Assembly (NCBI RefSeq): GCF_013186535.1
Contig: NZ_JABMCZ010000001.1
Coordinates: forward strand, 1,426,001 to 1,490,000
DNA: 64,000 bases
Reading direction: 5' to 3'
Origin: Nocardia terpenica
GTDB lineage: Bacteria; Actinomycetota; Actinomycetes; Mycobacteriales; Mycobacteriaceae
The position numbers and the translations under genes were made by a program. Positions 15,805-23,280 of the stretch are shown one piece after another (positions within the stretch are counted from its first letter, which is position 1; each line of letters begins with the position of its first letter). A model generated the notes under the pieces. The model did not search any database, was not told the DNA's origin, and saw nothing but the letters and a program-made list of their open reading frames with translations.

Positions 15805-16767
15805 TCACGGATTGGTCCGCGGATACACCTGGCGACCACCGGGAGACCGACCCACCCGCCTGGCCTCCCAATAGTCTTCGACCACCACCCGAGCATCCCG
15901 GCTCGGATACACGGTGATCGCCCCCGTCCCCGTATCGATCACCAGGCTGACGTGCGCCAGGCCCGCCCCCTCCATCTCCTGGACCAGCCAGCCGATTCCG
16001 AAGGGGTAGAGGCGGTATCGCCTCTCATCCGTTTTCCCGGCCCGCTGCGGCTCCTCCATTTTCCCGGCACGCTTTTGGCCGGGACCGAAGAACCACCCCA
16101 GATAACTCTCAACCTGAGCCCTCGTCTCCAACACCGGCCGAACCGAAACCGCGCACCACTCACCCCACCATCGGGCGAGATCGGAACCATCTACCCGCAC
16201 GTCCGGCACTCCGCCCATATTGACGTGCACGCGAATCCCCGCATGCGGGCACACCTGTTCGAGCACATCCAGGCCCGAAACCTCGCGCAGGAGAGCCGGA
16301 TCCACCCCCGCGGGCACTTTCCCCGGCGAGGTGAACACGTGCAGAACCCGTCTACCACCCTCCGGCCGAAGCGGCCAAACACGCTGTACCAGCGCATCAT
16401 CCGGCGTCTGCACCACCAGAACCACACTCCGGCCGAATGTTTCGACGAACCGCCCGATCGGATCGAACCCCGAATTCACCCGCCACAGCACCCACTCGAC
16501 CTCGTTGGTCAACTCCGCACCGGCGTAGCGGGCGGTGGGCACGAACTCCGGATTCAACCAGAATGCGGCGAACCCGCCCGCCGCATCGGCCAGCCGCCCC
16601 CCGATCACAGTGGCCCGCGCCAATTCCCGCCGATCGACCGTCGGATCCACGAAATACAGCCATCGCCCCGGATGCGCCCTCGCCCACTCCCGATCCCGCG
16701 CCGTCGGCTCGGGCAGCACCCGCTCCGGCGGGCACGGGTGATCGAAGATCCCGAGCGCCCCCATCAC
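15805..16767 (-). CDS. Possible type VII secretion-associated / YrhB-like protein
   Basis: The 320-aa protein has an N-terminal part resembling actinobacterial proteins annotated as type VII secretion-associated (PGRWLYFVDPTV..., LNPEFVPTARY, then LHVFTSPGKVPAG, an SseB-like segment). The C-terminal ~60 residues (IGWLVQEMEGAGLAHVSLVID, AITVYPSRDARVVVEDYWEA) resemble a YrhB-type domain, often seen in immunity proteins. Between them lies GPGQKRAGKMEEPQRAGK, encoded by one intact and one partial copy of the dispersed hairpin repeat (see 16062-16084). No ESX genes are nearby. Function is inferred only. Confidence 0.55.
   Translation of the reverse strand: MMGALGIFDHPCPPERVLPEPTARDREWARAHPGRWLYFVDPTVDRRELARATVIGGRLADAAGGFAAFWLNPEFVPTARYAGAELTNEVEWVLWRVNSGFDPIGRFVETFGRSVVLVVQTPDDALVQRVWPLRPEGGRRVLHVFTSPGKVPAGVDPALLREVSGLDVLEQVCPHAGIRVHVNMGGVPDVRVDGSDLARWWGEWCAVSVRPVLETRAQVESYLGWFFGPGQKRAGKMEEPQRAGKTDERRYRLYPFGIGWLVQEMEGAGLAHVSLVIDTGTGAITVYPSRDARVVVEDYWEARRVGRSPGGRQVYPRTNP
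16062..16084 (+). repeat. Dispersed 23-bp hairpin repeat, copy inside a coding sequence
   Basis: Arms TCCCGGC (16062-16068) and GCCGGGA (16078-16084) flank a 9-nt loop ACGCTTTTG. A partial copy (TTTTCCCGGC) precedes it at 16032. Both lie inside the 15805-16767 gene, where they are read in frame as QKRAGK-type residues. All other copies in the window are intergenic. Confidence 0.85.
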
Positions 16768-17124
16768 CGGGCGATACCGCCGCTACCAGGCCACCTCACG
16801 GTCGCGGAATCTACCCCGCAGGCGAACCGGAACCGATGCAGCCGCGCCCTGTCATCACCCCGCAAAACTTTTACAAGACCGACACGTACGGATTCCGTAG
16901 CAGGAATGGGCAGGTCGATGTCGATGTGCCACACTCGAATCGGTGAACGGCGACGAAATCGGTGGCGAACTGGGGGTTGCGTAAAGGTCTTTACGGGGTT
17001 TTTATGGTGTCCCGATCCCGGCCAAAAGCACGCCGGGAACACACACGTCGGGACCACAACCGGCGGCGTACCCGTCATCCCGGCGTGCTTTTGGCCGGGA
17101 CCCTTCTCAGCTCCAGGAATGCCC
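16768..17124. other. 357-nt intergenic region with an operator-like palindrome and an inverted repeat pair
   Basis: The region separates the divergent genes at 15805-16767 and 17125-18525. It holds GTAAAG-GT-CTTTAC at 16981-16994, a possible operator with a related CTTTTACAAG sequence near 16866, and two oppositely oriented copies of the 23-bp hairpin repeat (17016-17038 and 17078-17100). I see no gene in it. Confidence 0.6.
17016..17100. repeat. Two hairpin-repeat copies in inverted orientation
   Basis: Copy 1 (17016-17038) has loop CAAAAGCAC and copy 2 (17078-17100) the complementary loop GTGCTTTTG; both have TCCCGGC/GCCGGGA stems. As the copies are inverted with 39 nt between them, the whole 85-nt block can also fold into one long 23-bp stem. 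It lies 24 nt before the APC permease start and could affect its leader. Confidence 0.85.
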
Positions 17125-18525
17125 ATGGTTGAAGCTATTGTCCCCCAAGGCATTTCGGTGGCTCCCGCCACTGAACTCGGCACTGGGTCCGGGCCCGCCC
17201 GGCTTACCCGTAGTATCGGCGTGCTCGGTGGCACGCTGCTCACGCTGTCGTGTCTGACGCCCGCGTCGTCGTTGTTCGTCATCGTGCCGGGCCTTTTCAC
17301 CACCCAGGGCACGGGGACGGTGCTCACGCTGGTGATCGCGGCCGTGCTGTGTATCGGTGTGGCGTTCTGTTATTCCGAATTGGGCACGCTCGCGCCGAGT
17401 TCGGGTGGTGAGTACGCCATGGTCGGCACCGTCGTCGGGCGCTTCCTCGCCTGGCTGGTGTTCGTCATCGCGCTGGTGGTGGTGCTGGTCATTCCGCCGA
17501 TCATGGCGGTCGGCACCGCGGCGTATCTGTCTTCCGTACTCGCGGTCGATCATTCGCTCACCGGCGCGATCGTCATGCTGCTGTCGGTGGGGATGGGGTT
17601 GCTGCAATTGCGCACCAACGCGTGGGTCACCGGCGCGTTCATGGTGCTGGAGGTGGTGGCGGCGGCCGTGGTCGCCGGGCTCGGCTTCGCCCATGTGCAT
17701 CGGTCCGCCGGGTCGCTGCTGCATCCGCAGGTGCTCGGTGCGTCCGGCCCCTCGCCGCTGAGCGGGCTGGTGCTGGTCTCCGGGCTGGCGGTGGCTTTGT
17801 TTGTGCTGCAAGGCTTTACGACGGCGGTCTACCTCGCCGAGGAGATGCGGCAGCCGCGCCGGACGGTGGTGCGCACGGTGCTGTGGACGCTCGGCGTCGG
17901 TGCGGTGGTGATCATCGTGCCCACCACCGCCGTGGTACTCGGCGCGCCGGATCTGAAGGCGCTCACCGATGGTGACCTGGTCGCCATGGTCACCGGCTGG
18001 AGCAATTCGGCGGTGGCCACCTTCATCAGCCTGTGTATCGCGCTGGCCATCGTGAACGCCACCATCGTGATGGTCATCCAGAATTCGCGCGTGCTGTACG
18101 CCTCGGCCCGCGACCGCGCCTGGCCGACCCCGGTCAATCGCGCGCTCGGCAACCTCAACCGACTGGGTTCCCCCTGGATAGCGACGCTCGTGGTGGGCCT
18201 GCCCGGCGCGGCCCTGTGCTTCGTCGACCTGACCCTGCTCAACCAGGTCACCAGCGTGGTCGTCGCCGCCCTGTACCTCGCGGTGGCGGTGGCCGCTCTG
18301 ACCACCCGCCGCGCCCGACACCGCAATGCCTCGCCCTGGCGCATGCCCTGGTGGCCGGTCGTCCCGGTAGTCGTGATCGCGACCCTGATCTATGTGCTTA
18401 CCCAACAACCGATTCCGGCCCTGCTCATCACCGCCGCGGTCATCGCGGTCGCCATCGCCTACTGGGCGGTGTACCTACGCCGCAGCCCCGCGGATCGTTG
18501 GGTGATCATGATGCCCACGGAGTGA
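17125..18525 (+). CDS. APC-family amino acid/polyamine permease
   Basis: The 466-aa protein has about 12 hydrophobic segments. SIGVLGGTLLTLSCLTPASSLF forms TM1 of the APC fold, and CYSELGTLAPSSGGEYAMVG is the conserved TM2-TM3 motif of the family; YLAEEMRQPRRTV is a typical cytoplasmic loop. Substrate is probably an amino acid or amine, unspecified. ATG 17125 lies 7-8 nt after CAGGA; an in-frame ATG 6 nt earlier is possible. An inverted hairpin-repeat pair sits just upstream. Confidence 0.88.
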   Translation: MVEAIVPQGISVAPATELGTGSGPARLTRSIGVLGGTLLTLSCLTPASSLFVIVPGLFTTQGTGTVLTLVIAAVLCIGVAFCYSELGTLAPSSGGEYAMVGTVVGRFLAWLVFVIALVVVLVIPPIMAVGTAAYLSSVLAVDHSLTGAIVMLLSVGMGLLQLRTNAWVTGAFMVLEVVAAAVVAGLGFAHVHRSAGSLLHPQVLGASGPSPLSGLVLVSGLAVALFVLQGFTTAVYLAEEMRQPRRTVVRTVLWTLGVGAVVIIVPTTAVVLGAPDLKALTDGDLVAMVTGWSNSAVATFISLCIALAIVNATIVMVIQNSRVLYASARDRAWPTPVNRALGNLNRLGSPWIATLVVGLPGAALCFVDLTLLNQVTSVVVAALYLAVAVAALTTRRARHRNASPWRMPWWPVVPVVVIATLIYVLTQQPIPALLITAAVIAVAIAYWAVYLRRSPADRWVIMMPTE

Positions 18526-18672
18526 CAGTCGATCAGCGGGGCTATAACGCACGTCACCAGGTCTTATTTTTTACAGAGCTTTATTGTATAAATAGGTCGT
18601 GGCGTACGTGCTCGGCGAGCTCTGTGTGGATACCCCGCTAGTGGCGCGGCTTCCGAGACGGAGTGCGCAGCC
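18526..18672 (+). promoter_or_regulatory. AT-rich promoter region of the metal-binding HTH gene
   Basis: An unusually AT-rich stretch (18565-18597) contains TTTTTTACA and TTTATTGTATAAA, a 5-bp inverted repeat with a TATAAAT -10-like element. It lies about 75 nt before the regulator start and is the likely promoter and perhaps the autoregulatory site. Confidence 0.4.
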
Positions 18673-19314
18673 GTGACGCCCGCATCGGCCGGGCGTCGCG
18701 GCGAGGTGCTGGCGGCGCTCCGGGGGTCGCGAATACCATTGAGCATCAATGATATTGCCGAGCAGCTGGGCGTCCATACGAATACCGTCCGCTTCCATCT
18801 GGAGGCGCTGGTGAGCACCGGGCAGGCCGAGCGAGTCGACCTGCCCAGCACCGGACCCGGCCGCCCGCCGCAGGCATTCCGGGCGCACCGGGGCATGGAC
18901 CCGGCCGGGCCGCGCAACTACCGCCTGCTCGCGGAAATCCTTGTCGCCCAACTGGCCGACGACCCGAACCCCGCCGACCGTGCCCGGGAGGCCGGTCGCG
19001 CCTGGGGCCGACATCTCTCGGCCCCCGAGGTCTCGTCTCGAGAAGAGGCTGTCGACGGCCTGATTCGTCTACTCGACGACCTGGGCTTCGCCCCCGAGCC
19101 CGCCTCCGAAGACCGAATCCACCTGCGGCACTGCCCATTCCTGGACCTGATCGACAACCGCACGGCAATCGTGTGCCCGATCCACCTGGGCCTCATGCAG
19201 GGCGCCCTGGAACGCCGATCCGCACCGATCACCGTCGACCACCTCGCCCCCTTCGCCGAACCCGACCTCTGCCTGGCCCACCTGGCCCCCGCCCCGACAG
19301 GACCCGCCACATGA
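18673..19314 (+). CDS. HTH regulator with C-terminal cysteine cluster (SufR-like)
   Basis: The 213-aa protein has an N-terminal winged helix (LSINDIAEQLGVHTNTVRFHLEALV, residues ~24-50) of the ArsR/MarR/SufR type and a C-terminal HCPFLDL...VCPIHLGLMQG...LCLAHL arrangement (Cys near 154, 169 and 199), matching iron-sulphur or metal-ligating regulators such as actinobacterial SufR. No suf genes adjoin it. The GTG start follows GGAG. Its stop overlaps the next gene's ATG (ATGA), so it likely forms an operon with the membrane protein at 19311 and may respond to metal or redox state. Confidence 0.75.
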   Translation: MTPASAGRRGEVLAALRGSRIPLSINDIAEQLGVHTNTVRFHLEALVSTGQAERVDLPSTGPGRPPQAFRAHRGMDPAGPRNYRLLAEILVAQLADDPNPADRAREAGRAWGRHLSAPEVSSREEAVDGLIRLLDDLGFAPEPASEDRIHLRHCPFLDLIDNRTAIVCPIHLGLMQGALERRSAPITVDHLAPFAEPDLCLAHLAPAPTGPAT

Positions 19315-19745
19315 CCTCCGCAACCGCCGTCATAGTCGCCGTGACCTTCGCCTGGCTCGGCATGGTCCTGGCCATCTCGTTCCTCGAAGCCCCCCTGAAG
19401 TTCCGCGCCCCCGACGTCACTCTCCGCATCGGCCTCGGCATCGGCCGCCTGGTCTTCCGCGCCCTCAATGCTGTCGAAACAGTACTTGCCGCAACGATTC
19501 TCATCACCGTGATCGTCGGCTCCCCATCCACGACCACCACCGTCGCCCTAGCCGTAGCCATCGCCTCCCTGGCCATCCAGCTGATCGCAATCCGCCCCCG
19601 CCTCACCCGCCGCAGCAACGCGGTCTTGGCTGGCCACGACGCGCCCCGCTCCCACGGCCACTATGCGTATGTAGCAGTGGAATTCGTCAAGGTCGCCGCA
19701 TTGCTCACCGGCGGCATCACCGCATTGGCGAACGCCGTCGCCTGA
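19311..19745 (+). CDS. Four-helix integral membrane protein, unknown function
   Basis: The 144-aa protein starts within the ATGA overlap with the preceding regulator. Four hydrophobic spans are visible: near residues 3-22 (VIVAVTFAWLGMVLAISFLE), 43-66, 71-87 and 117-143. FLEAPLKFRAPDVTL after TM1 is a conserved-looking motif of an actinobacterial family I recognise by pattern but cannot name with certainty (DUF4149-like is possible). Coupling to the metal-binding HTH gene suggests that its amount is set by that regulator. Confidence 0.75.
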   Translation: MTSATAVIVAVTFAWLGMVLAISFLEAPLKFRAPDVTLRIGLGIGRLVFRALNAVETVLAATILITVIVGSPSTTTTVALAVAIASLAIQLIAIRPRLTRRSNAVLAGHDAPRSHGHYAYVAVEFVKVAALLTGGITALANAVA

Positions 19746-19929
19746 ATCGGGATCGACCGATGGGCGCAGAAATATCGAAACCCCAGGCACTGCCTGGGGT
19801 TTCGATAAGGATCTCAGTTATCGGCGACTCGGAGATCGCGTTCGAGCCGTCCCGGATCGCGGCAGCGCCGTGCGCATTGATGTCGCTGAATTCCGCTGCA
19901 CGTAGCAGGATTTCGTCAGCATCGCTCAC
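19717..19929 (-). pseudogene. Truncated N-terminus of an aminoglycoside phosphotransferase-like gene
   Basis: GTG 19929 has GAGGTG 5 nt upstream and encodes SDADEILLRAAEFSDINAHG followed by AAAIRDGSNAISE and ITEILIETPG. The order 'xLRAA..., AxxIRDGSNxxxxL, xxIxRxGxPG' is the start of APH-family kinases encoded in actinobacterial genomes, but similarity ends at a perfect palindrome (19773-19807) and the frame closes after 70 codons, where a full protein would be ~300 aa. It follows the flavoprotein gene on the same strand. I infer a deletion remnant; the alternative is an unrelated small gene. Confidence 0.45.
19773..19807. terminator. Perfect 17-bp palindrome, probable bidirectional terminator
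   Basis: Arms TATCGAAACCCCAGGCA and its exact reverse complement flank a single C. It lies between the convergent membrane-protein and flavoprotein genes. On the minus strand the stem is followed by a T-rich stretch (GATATTTCT). It interrupts the phosphotransferase-like remnant. Confidence 0.65.
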
Positions 19930-19961
19930 AAAGACACCTCGGGCAGGTCTCGCTCTTCGCA

Positions 19962-20519
19962 CTAACTTGCGGCCCGCCATGGATGGCTGAGAACCGCTTG
20001 CCAGGCCAAATGCCAGGGGAACAGGTGTGCGTTTCCGCCCGCCCCCGGCTCCGGCTGGGGGTACACATCGTCACCGATGAGCATGGTTACGCCCCAGTCG
20101 GAAAGCTTGCGGATGGCGTCTTGGATTGCCGGAAAGCTGATCTGCGCTCGATTGGAAGACGGAACGGCCACCACAGGCAGCCGCTTGCCGACCGCTTCCA
20201 CCAGCAATCCGAGCGGCAACGTGTCGGAGATCCCTGCGGCCCACTTCCCGAGCGAGTTGCACGTTATCGGCGCGACGACCATCGCCTCAGCGGGAGGAAG
20301 TACATCCGGCGTGCCCGGATCTTTGTACTCGCTACGCACCGGATGCCCGGTCTTCGCCTCCAAGGCGTCAGCGCCGATGAACCGGCGCCCGTACGGTGAA
20401 GCAATCACGCACACGTCCCACCCAGCGGCCTGAGCCAGGTCCACGAGCCTGCCGACATCGCGGGCTACGGGCGAACCAGTCACGATGGCGTACAAAACCG
20501 GGGCTCCTTGATCGTTCAT
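19962..20519 (-). CDS. HFCD-fold flavoprotein
   Basis: The 185-aa protein belongs to the homo-oligomeric flavin-containing Cys-decarboxylase fold (phosphopantothenoylcysteine decarboxylase/EpiD-like): VLYAIVTGSPVARDVGRLVDLA, WDVCVIASPYGRRFI, VRSEYKDPGTPDVLPPAEAMVV, APITCNSLGKWAAGISDTL (FMN-binding loop) and AVPSSNRA. Stand-alone copies like this occur in actinobacteria beside XRE regulators; their substrate is unknown. It lies 22 nt after the XRE gene and before the truncated phosphotransferase remnant. Confidence 0.85.
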   Translation of the reverse strand: MNDQGAPVLYAIVTGSPVARDVGRLVDLAQAAGWDVCVIASPYGRRFIGADALEAKTGHPVRSEYKDPGTPDVLPPAEAMVVAPITCNSLGKWAAGISDTLPLGLLVEAVGKRLPVVAVPSSNRAQISFPAIQDAIRKLSDWGVTMLIGDDVYPQPEPGAGGNAHLFPWHLAWQAVLSHPWRAAS

Positions 20520-20541
20520 GAGCCCATCGTGTCAGTTTCCG

Positions 20542-21699
20542 TCACAGGGTGGTGCCCACCCAGGACGCGAAGCCGAGCAATGACTCCGTGCGTCGCCGTT
20601 CGGCTTGCGCTATCGCGTACACAGTTTCACGCACCGAGGGATGCAACCGTGTTTGTTGCGGCGCGGCAGCGCGAGCCTTGTTCAGTGCGACGAGAGCCTT
20701 GTCGGCTTTCCCGGACATCAACCATGCGCGAGCATTGTCCTGCCAATGATGGGCAACACGTGTTGGTGAAGCTTCCTTCCCGTAGGCGAGTTTCGCGCCT
20801 TCGACGGCTGCCTTGTTGGGGTCTCCGGATTCCAGTTCGATTGCGTGAGCGTGGATTTCGACATTCAACGGACCGAACCAGGTCAGATACAGATCTGATT
20901 CGCCGGTCTGCCGGGCGAATTCGCGGGCAGCTTGCACGTGATCGTCCGCCCTAGCGTGGTTCAACTGCCTGGCGTCGTTCACCGCCGCAACGAGATGCGA
21001 ATACCCAGCGAGAACCATGCCCGTATGGCTGCTATCGGCGCTGTTGATAGCGGTGTCAATCAGGTGACCGGCAACCTGCGACTCGCCGTAGAACGTCAGC
21101 AGGCGGGCTCTGGCGAGTGCGGAGAAAGCTCCGGCGTACGGGTCATCCGAGTACGCCGCGTAGGTATCGGCCAGGTCGAGGGCCGGAAGCGTCAGCGTTT
21201 GGTAGCCGGTGCGGCGTGCACATCCCTCAGCGAGACCGTATGCATAGGTGAGCAACGCATAGGCGTGTGCCTGCTCGTCTCCCCGCAAGTCCCGCACGGC
21301 ACCGTGTACCCGTCGGATCAGATCCGGAAGGATCTCGATAGTCTGTCGCGTGTGATCCGCACGGTAAATCCGCTGTGCCTCAAAGATTTCCGCCTCGAGT
21401 TGTTCGAGAGGATCAGGGTCGGTGGCTCTAACGTACTTGCCTTCGGTGAGCAGTATGCGGAGCTCGTTGACTGCATCTGCCAACGGTTTCCCGTCATCGT
21501 ACGGTGCCCCCGTCAACAAGTCCGGGGTGATGCACAGGGCTCGCGCCACCGCCGAGATCAGACCGGGTGATCCGGGTTCGCGGCCTTGCTCGACTGCTTT
21601 GATCAGAGGCAAGCTGTAGCGAGCGCGTTGCGCGAGCTGACGTTGGGTGAGTCCGGCAAGTTTGCGTTCGGCTGCCATGCGTTGCCCGACATGCGTCAT
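20542..21699 (-). CDS. XRE-family regulator with TPR-like C-terminus
   Basis: The 385-aa protein starts with an XRE helix-turn-helix (MTHVGQRMAAERKLAGLTQR, then QLAQRARYSLPLIKAVEQG, residues 1-40), followed by ~300 residues of helical repeats with TPR character (AHAYALLTYAYGLAEGC, AFSALARARLLTFYG, HWQDNARAWLMSGKADKAL). This architecture is common in actinomycete regulators linked to development or accessory clusters. It is the first gene of a minus-strand unit with the flavoprotein and divergent from the small ORFs starting at 21793. Confidence 0.85.
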   Translation of the reverse strand: MTHVGQRMAAERKLAGLTQRQLAQRARYSLPLIKAVEQGREPGSPGLISAVARALCITPDLLTGAPYDDGKPLADAVNELRILLTEGKYVRATDPDPLEQLEAEIFEAQRIYRADHTRQTIEILPDLIRRVHGAVRDLRGDEQAHAYALLTYAYGLAEGCARRTGYQTLTLPALDLADTYAAYSDDPYAGAFSALARARLLTFYGESQVAGHLIDTAINSADSSHTGMVLAGYSHLVAAVNDARQLNHARADDHVQAAREFARQTGESDLYLTWFGPLNVEIHAHAIELESGDPNKAAVEGAKLAYGKEASPTRVAHHWQDNARAWLMSGKADKALVALNKARAAAPQQTRLHPSVRETVYAIAQAERRRTESLLGFASWVGTTL

Positions 21700-21792
21700 G
21701 GCTTCAGGGTAGGACTACGCCACGTCTGCCGCAGGCGAACCTATCCCTGTCCTATCCCTTCAGGTGAGCGCGCCAGGGTGAACCTTGGCGGC

Positions 21793-22011
21793 ATGAGCAC
21801 CAGCGATGATGATCGTGAAGCCGAGTACCGCAGAACTCGCGACGAGTTCCGCAACGCCACCGACATCTGGATCTGGCACGGTAAGCCGCAACATGGCCCC
21901 ATCCACACAAGGATGATCCGAGCCAGGCAAGCCTATCTCGATGCTCGTGCGGCCAACGACTCCAACCCTGACGCTCTCGAGCAGCCTCGCCGACCGCTCG
22001 GGGACGGATAG
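21793..22011 (+). CDS. Small hypothetical protein
   Basis: The 72-aa product MSTSDDDREAEYRRTRDEFR... is rich in charged residues and predicted helical up to ~residue 55 (ARQAYLDARAAN), ending in a Pro/Arg tail. ATG 21793 is chosen by the upstream GGCGG and by similarity in style to small proteins divergent from XRE/TPR regulators in other actinomycetes. It is divergent from the XRE gene by 93 nt. No function can be assigned. Confidence 0.55.
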   Translation: MSTSDDDREAEYRRTRDEFRNATDIWIWHGKPQHGPIHTRMIRARQAYLDARAANDSNPDALEQPRRPLGDG

Positions 22012-22018
22012 GGGTGCC

Positions 22019-22183
22019 ATGACCGCACGTTCGAGAACGTTCGTCTTTCCGGGTGGGATGGTGCAAGTTGCCGCCTACGACGACGATTACGACGACAACC
22101 CAGGCATCTACTTCGAAATCCGCGATGACGTCAAGTCCCCGAGCAACGACCGCGACGACGACACGGACGCGGAGGCGGGGTGA
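22019..22183 (+). CDS. Small acidic hypothetical protein
   Basis: The 54-aa product has a short beta-like N-terminus (MTARSRTFVFPGGMVQVAAY) and a very acidic tail (DDDYDDNPG...DDDTDAEAG). It follows the previous small ORF by 7 nt. A 25-codon ORF beginning at ATG 22183 in the overlapping GTGATGA reads MRPVAIGYLHRSMNGS, which recalls the start of recombinase-like actinobacterial proteins but stops at once and is probably a remnant. Confidence 0.5.
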   Translation: MTARSRTFVFPGGMVQVAAYDDDYDDNPGIYFEIRDDVKSPSNDRDDDTDAEAG

Positions 22184-22256
22184 TGCGGCCCGTCGCGATC
22201 GGCTACCTACACCGAAGCATGAACGGTTCAGTAATCCCGAAACGAGTGATCGCCAT

Positions 22257-22493
22257 ATGAGACCGGAACCGCCGCCGTACTACGTGCCGGAGGGCACCGA
22301 CCTTGCCAGCCTCTTCCATATGGAATGCCCCGACTGTGGGAATGAGGCTCGGGTGCAAGGCAACGCTATGCATATATGGATAGTTGGGCACAGCGGTAAA
22401 GATGGCGGATCTTGCTCTAGCTCTGACCGAAAGATACTTTCCGAAAGAATGCGAAAGTTCGAACAGGTCGATAGAGGCGTGCAGGAAGGCTAG
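22257..22493 (+). CDS. Small protein with a CPDC zinc-ribbon-like motif
   Basis: ATG 22257 gives 78 aa: MRPEPPPYYVPEGTDLASLF, then HMECPDCGNEARVQGNAMHI and GSCSSSDRKILSERMRKFEQ. The single CPDC knuckle plus a later Cys suggest half a zinc ribbon. Base composition is visibly less GC-rich than the flanking core genes. Function unknown; it is followed closely by the ORF at 22497. Confidence 0.45.
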   Translation: MRPEPPPYYVPEGTDLASLFHMECPDCGNEARVQGNAMHIWIVGHSGKDGGSCSSSDRKILSERMRKFEQVDRGVQEG

Positions 22494-22496
22494 CGC

Positions 22497-22868
22497 ATGA
22501 CCGGACCACATTGGCACCATGCCTGTATGGAACCGCCCGAAGGCGATAAGGGCGGGCATTTCAAATTCAGTCCTGAGCCCAAGACCGTTATCGAGGCGAA
22601 ATCCGAACTCCTGCCGATAATCCTATCGGTCGTTGCCGGGCGGGTTGTTTCGCTGTCTGATTTTCACCGCAAGAGCGCTGAACTCGCTACACAATGGTTG
22701 TGTAGCGAGGATAAAGGGATGACGGTTGCGGGGTACCTCTTTGCGGTCTTGGAGTGTGACGGAAACTGTCGCGTCACGTACGCGGCGTTTCAGCGGATGG
22801 TTCAAGAACTCTGGCGCAAGGCGGGCCGTTCAACCGGAATCGTTACCGCAGAATCGAATAGGAATTGA
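22497..22868 (+). CDS. Hypothetical protein in low-GC island
   Basis: The 123-aa product has an amphipathic, mainly helical central part (IEAKSELLPIILSVVAGRVV, SDFHRKSAELATQWLCS, YAAFQRMVQELWRKAGR). No conserved domain is recognised. The gene starts 3 nt after the previous stop and ends 1 nt before the next start, as in a compact operon, and shares the lower GC and freer codon use of this island. Confidence 0.5.
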   Translation: MTGPHWHHACMEPPEGDKGGHFKFSPEPKTVIEAKSELLPIILSVVAGRVVSLSDFHRKSAELATQWLCSEDKGMTVAGYLFAVLECDGNCRVTYAAFQRMVQELWRKAGRSTGIVTAESNRN

Positions 22869-22869
22869 A

Positions 22870-23280
22870 ATGCGTTCAACGTATCTGACGGCTGTTGCCG
22901 CTACTGCAATGATCGGCACCGCCTTCGCTGCGCCTACCGCTCATGCGGACGCCGAACGTCAAGATGGCCCGGTAACGATCTACGTATCCGGAGACGGTTT
23001 GACCGTCTACAAGACGGCAACCACTCTGGCTGTAGGCAACGGCCATAGCGGCGACTTGCAGGCGTACTACATGATCGTTCCGCCGGGCGGTGATGCCTCC
23101 CGAGCAGAGAAAAAGTACAGTGAGCACGTATTCAAGGGTCCGTTGCGGCCGGGCGTAGCCCGCGACTCGTACGGGCCGACCGGCGGGTTCTTGGATGGCA
23201 CGTTGCTGTGTGCCGGTTGGTGGGACCCGCTCGGAAAGGTCACCATTCCCGGCTACCCGTGTGTAAGGATTCATTCATGA
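22870..23280 (+). CDS. Small secreted protein
   Basis: The 136-aa product has a clear signal peptide (MRSTYLTAVAATAMIGTAFA, cleavage likely after AHA at ~residue 27). The mature part is about 110 aa with two cysteines near the C-terminus (LLCAGWW, YPCVRIHS) that could pair, and beta-rich segments (VTIYVSGDGLTVYKTATTL). It overlaps the next gene by ATGA. No family recognised. Confidence 0.6.
   Translation: MRSTYLTAVAATAMIGTAFAAPTAHADAERQDGPVTIYVSGDGLTVYKTATTLAVGNGHSGDLQAYYMIVPPGGDASRAEKKYSEHVFKGPLRPGVARDSYGPTGGFLDGTLLCAGWWDPLGKVTIPGYPCVRIHS

Noticed and set aside
15735..15896. Extension of the secreted protein to an upstream ATG at 15896
   Set aside because: The added 54 residues are Arg-rich, lack homology and overlap the end of the neighbouring gene; the TTG at 15734 has a good ribosome site and directly yields a signal peptide.
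19981..20399. Plus-strand frame opposite the flavoprotein
   Set aside because: No ribosome site, Arg-rich chance composition, and full overlap with a well-supported minus-strand gene.
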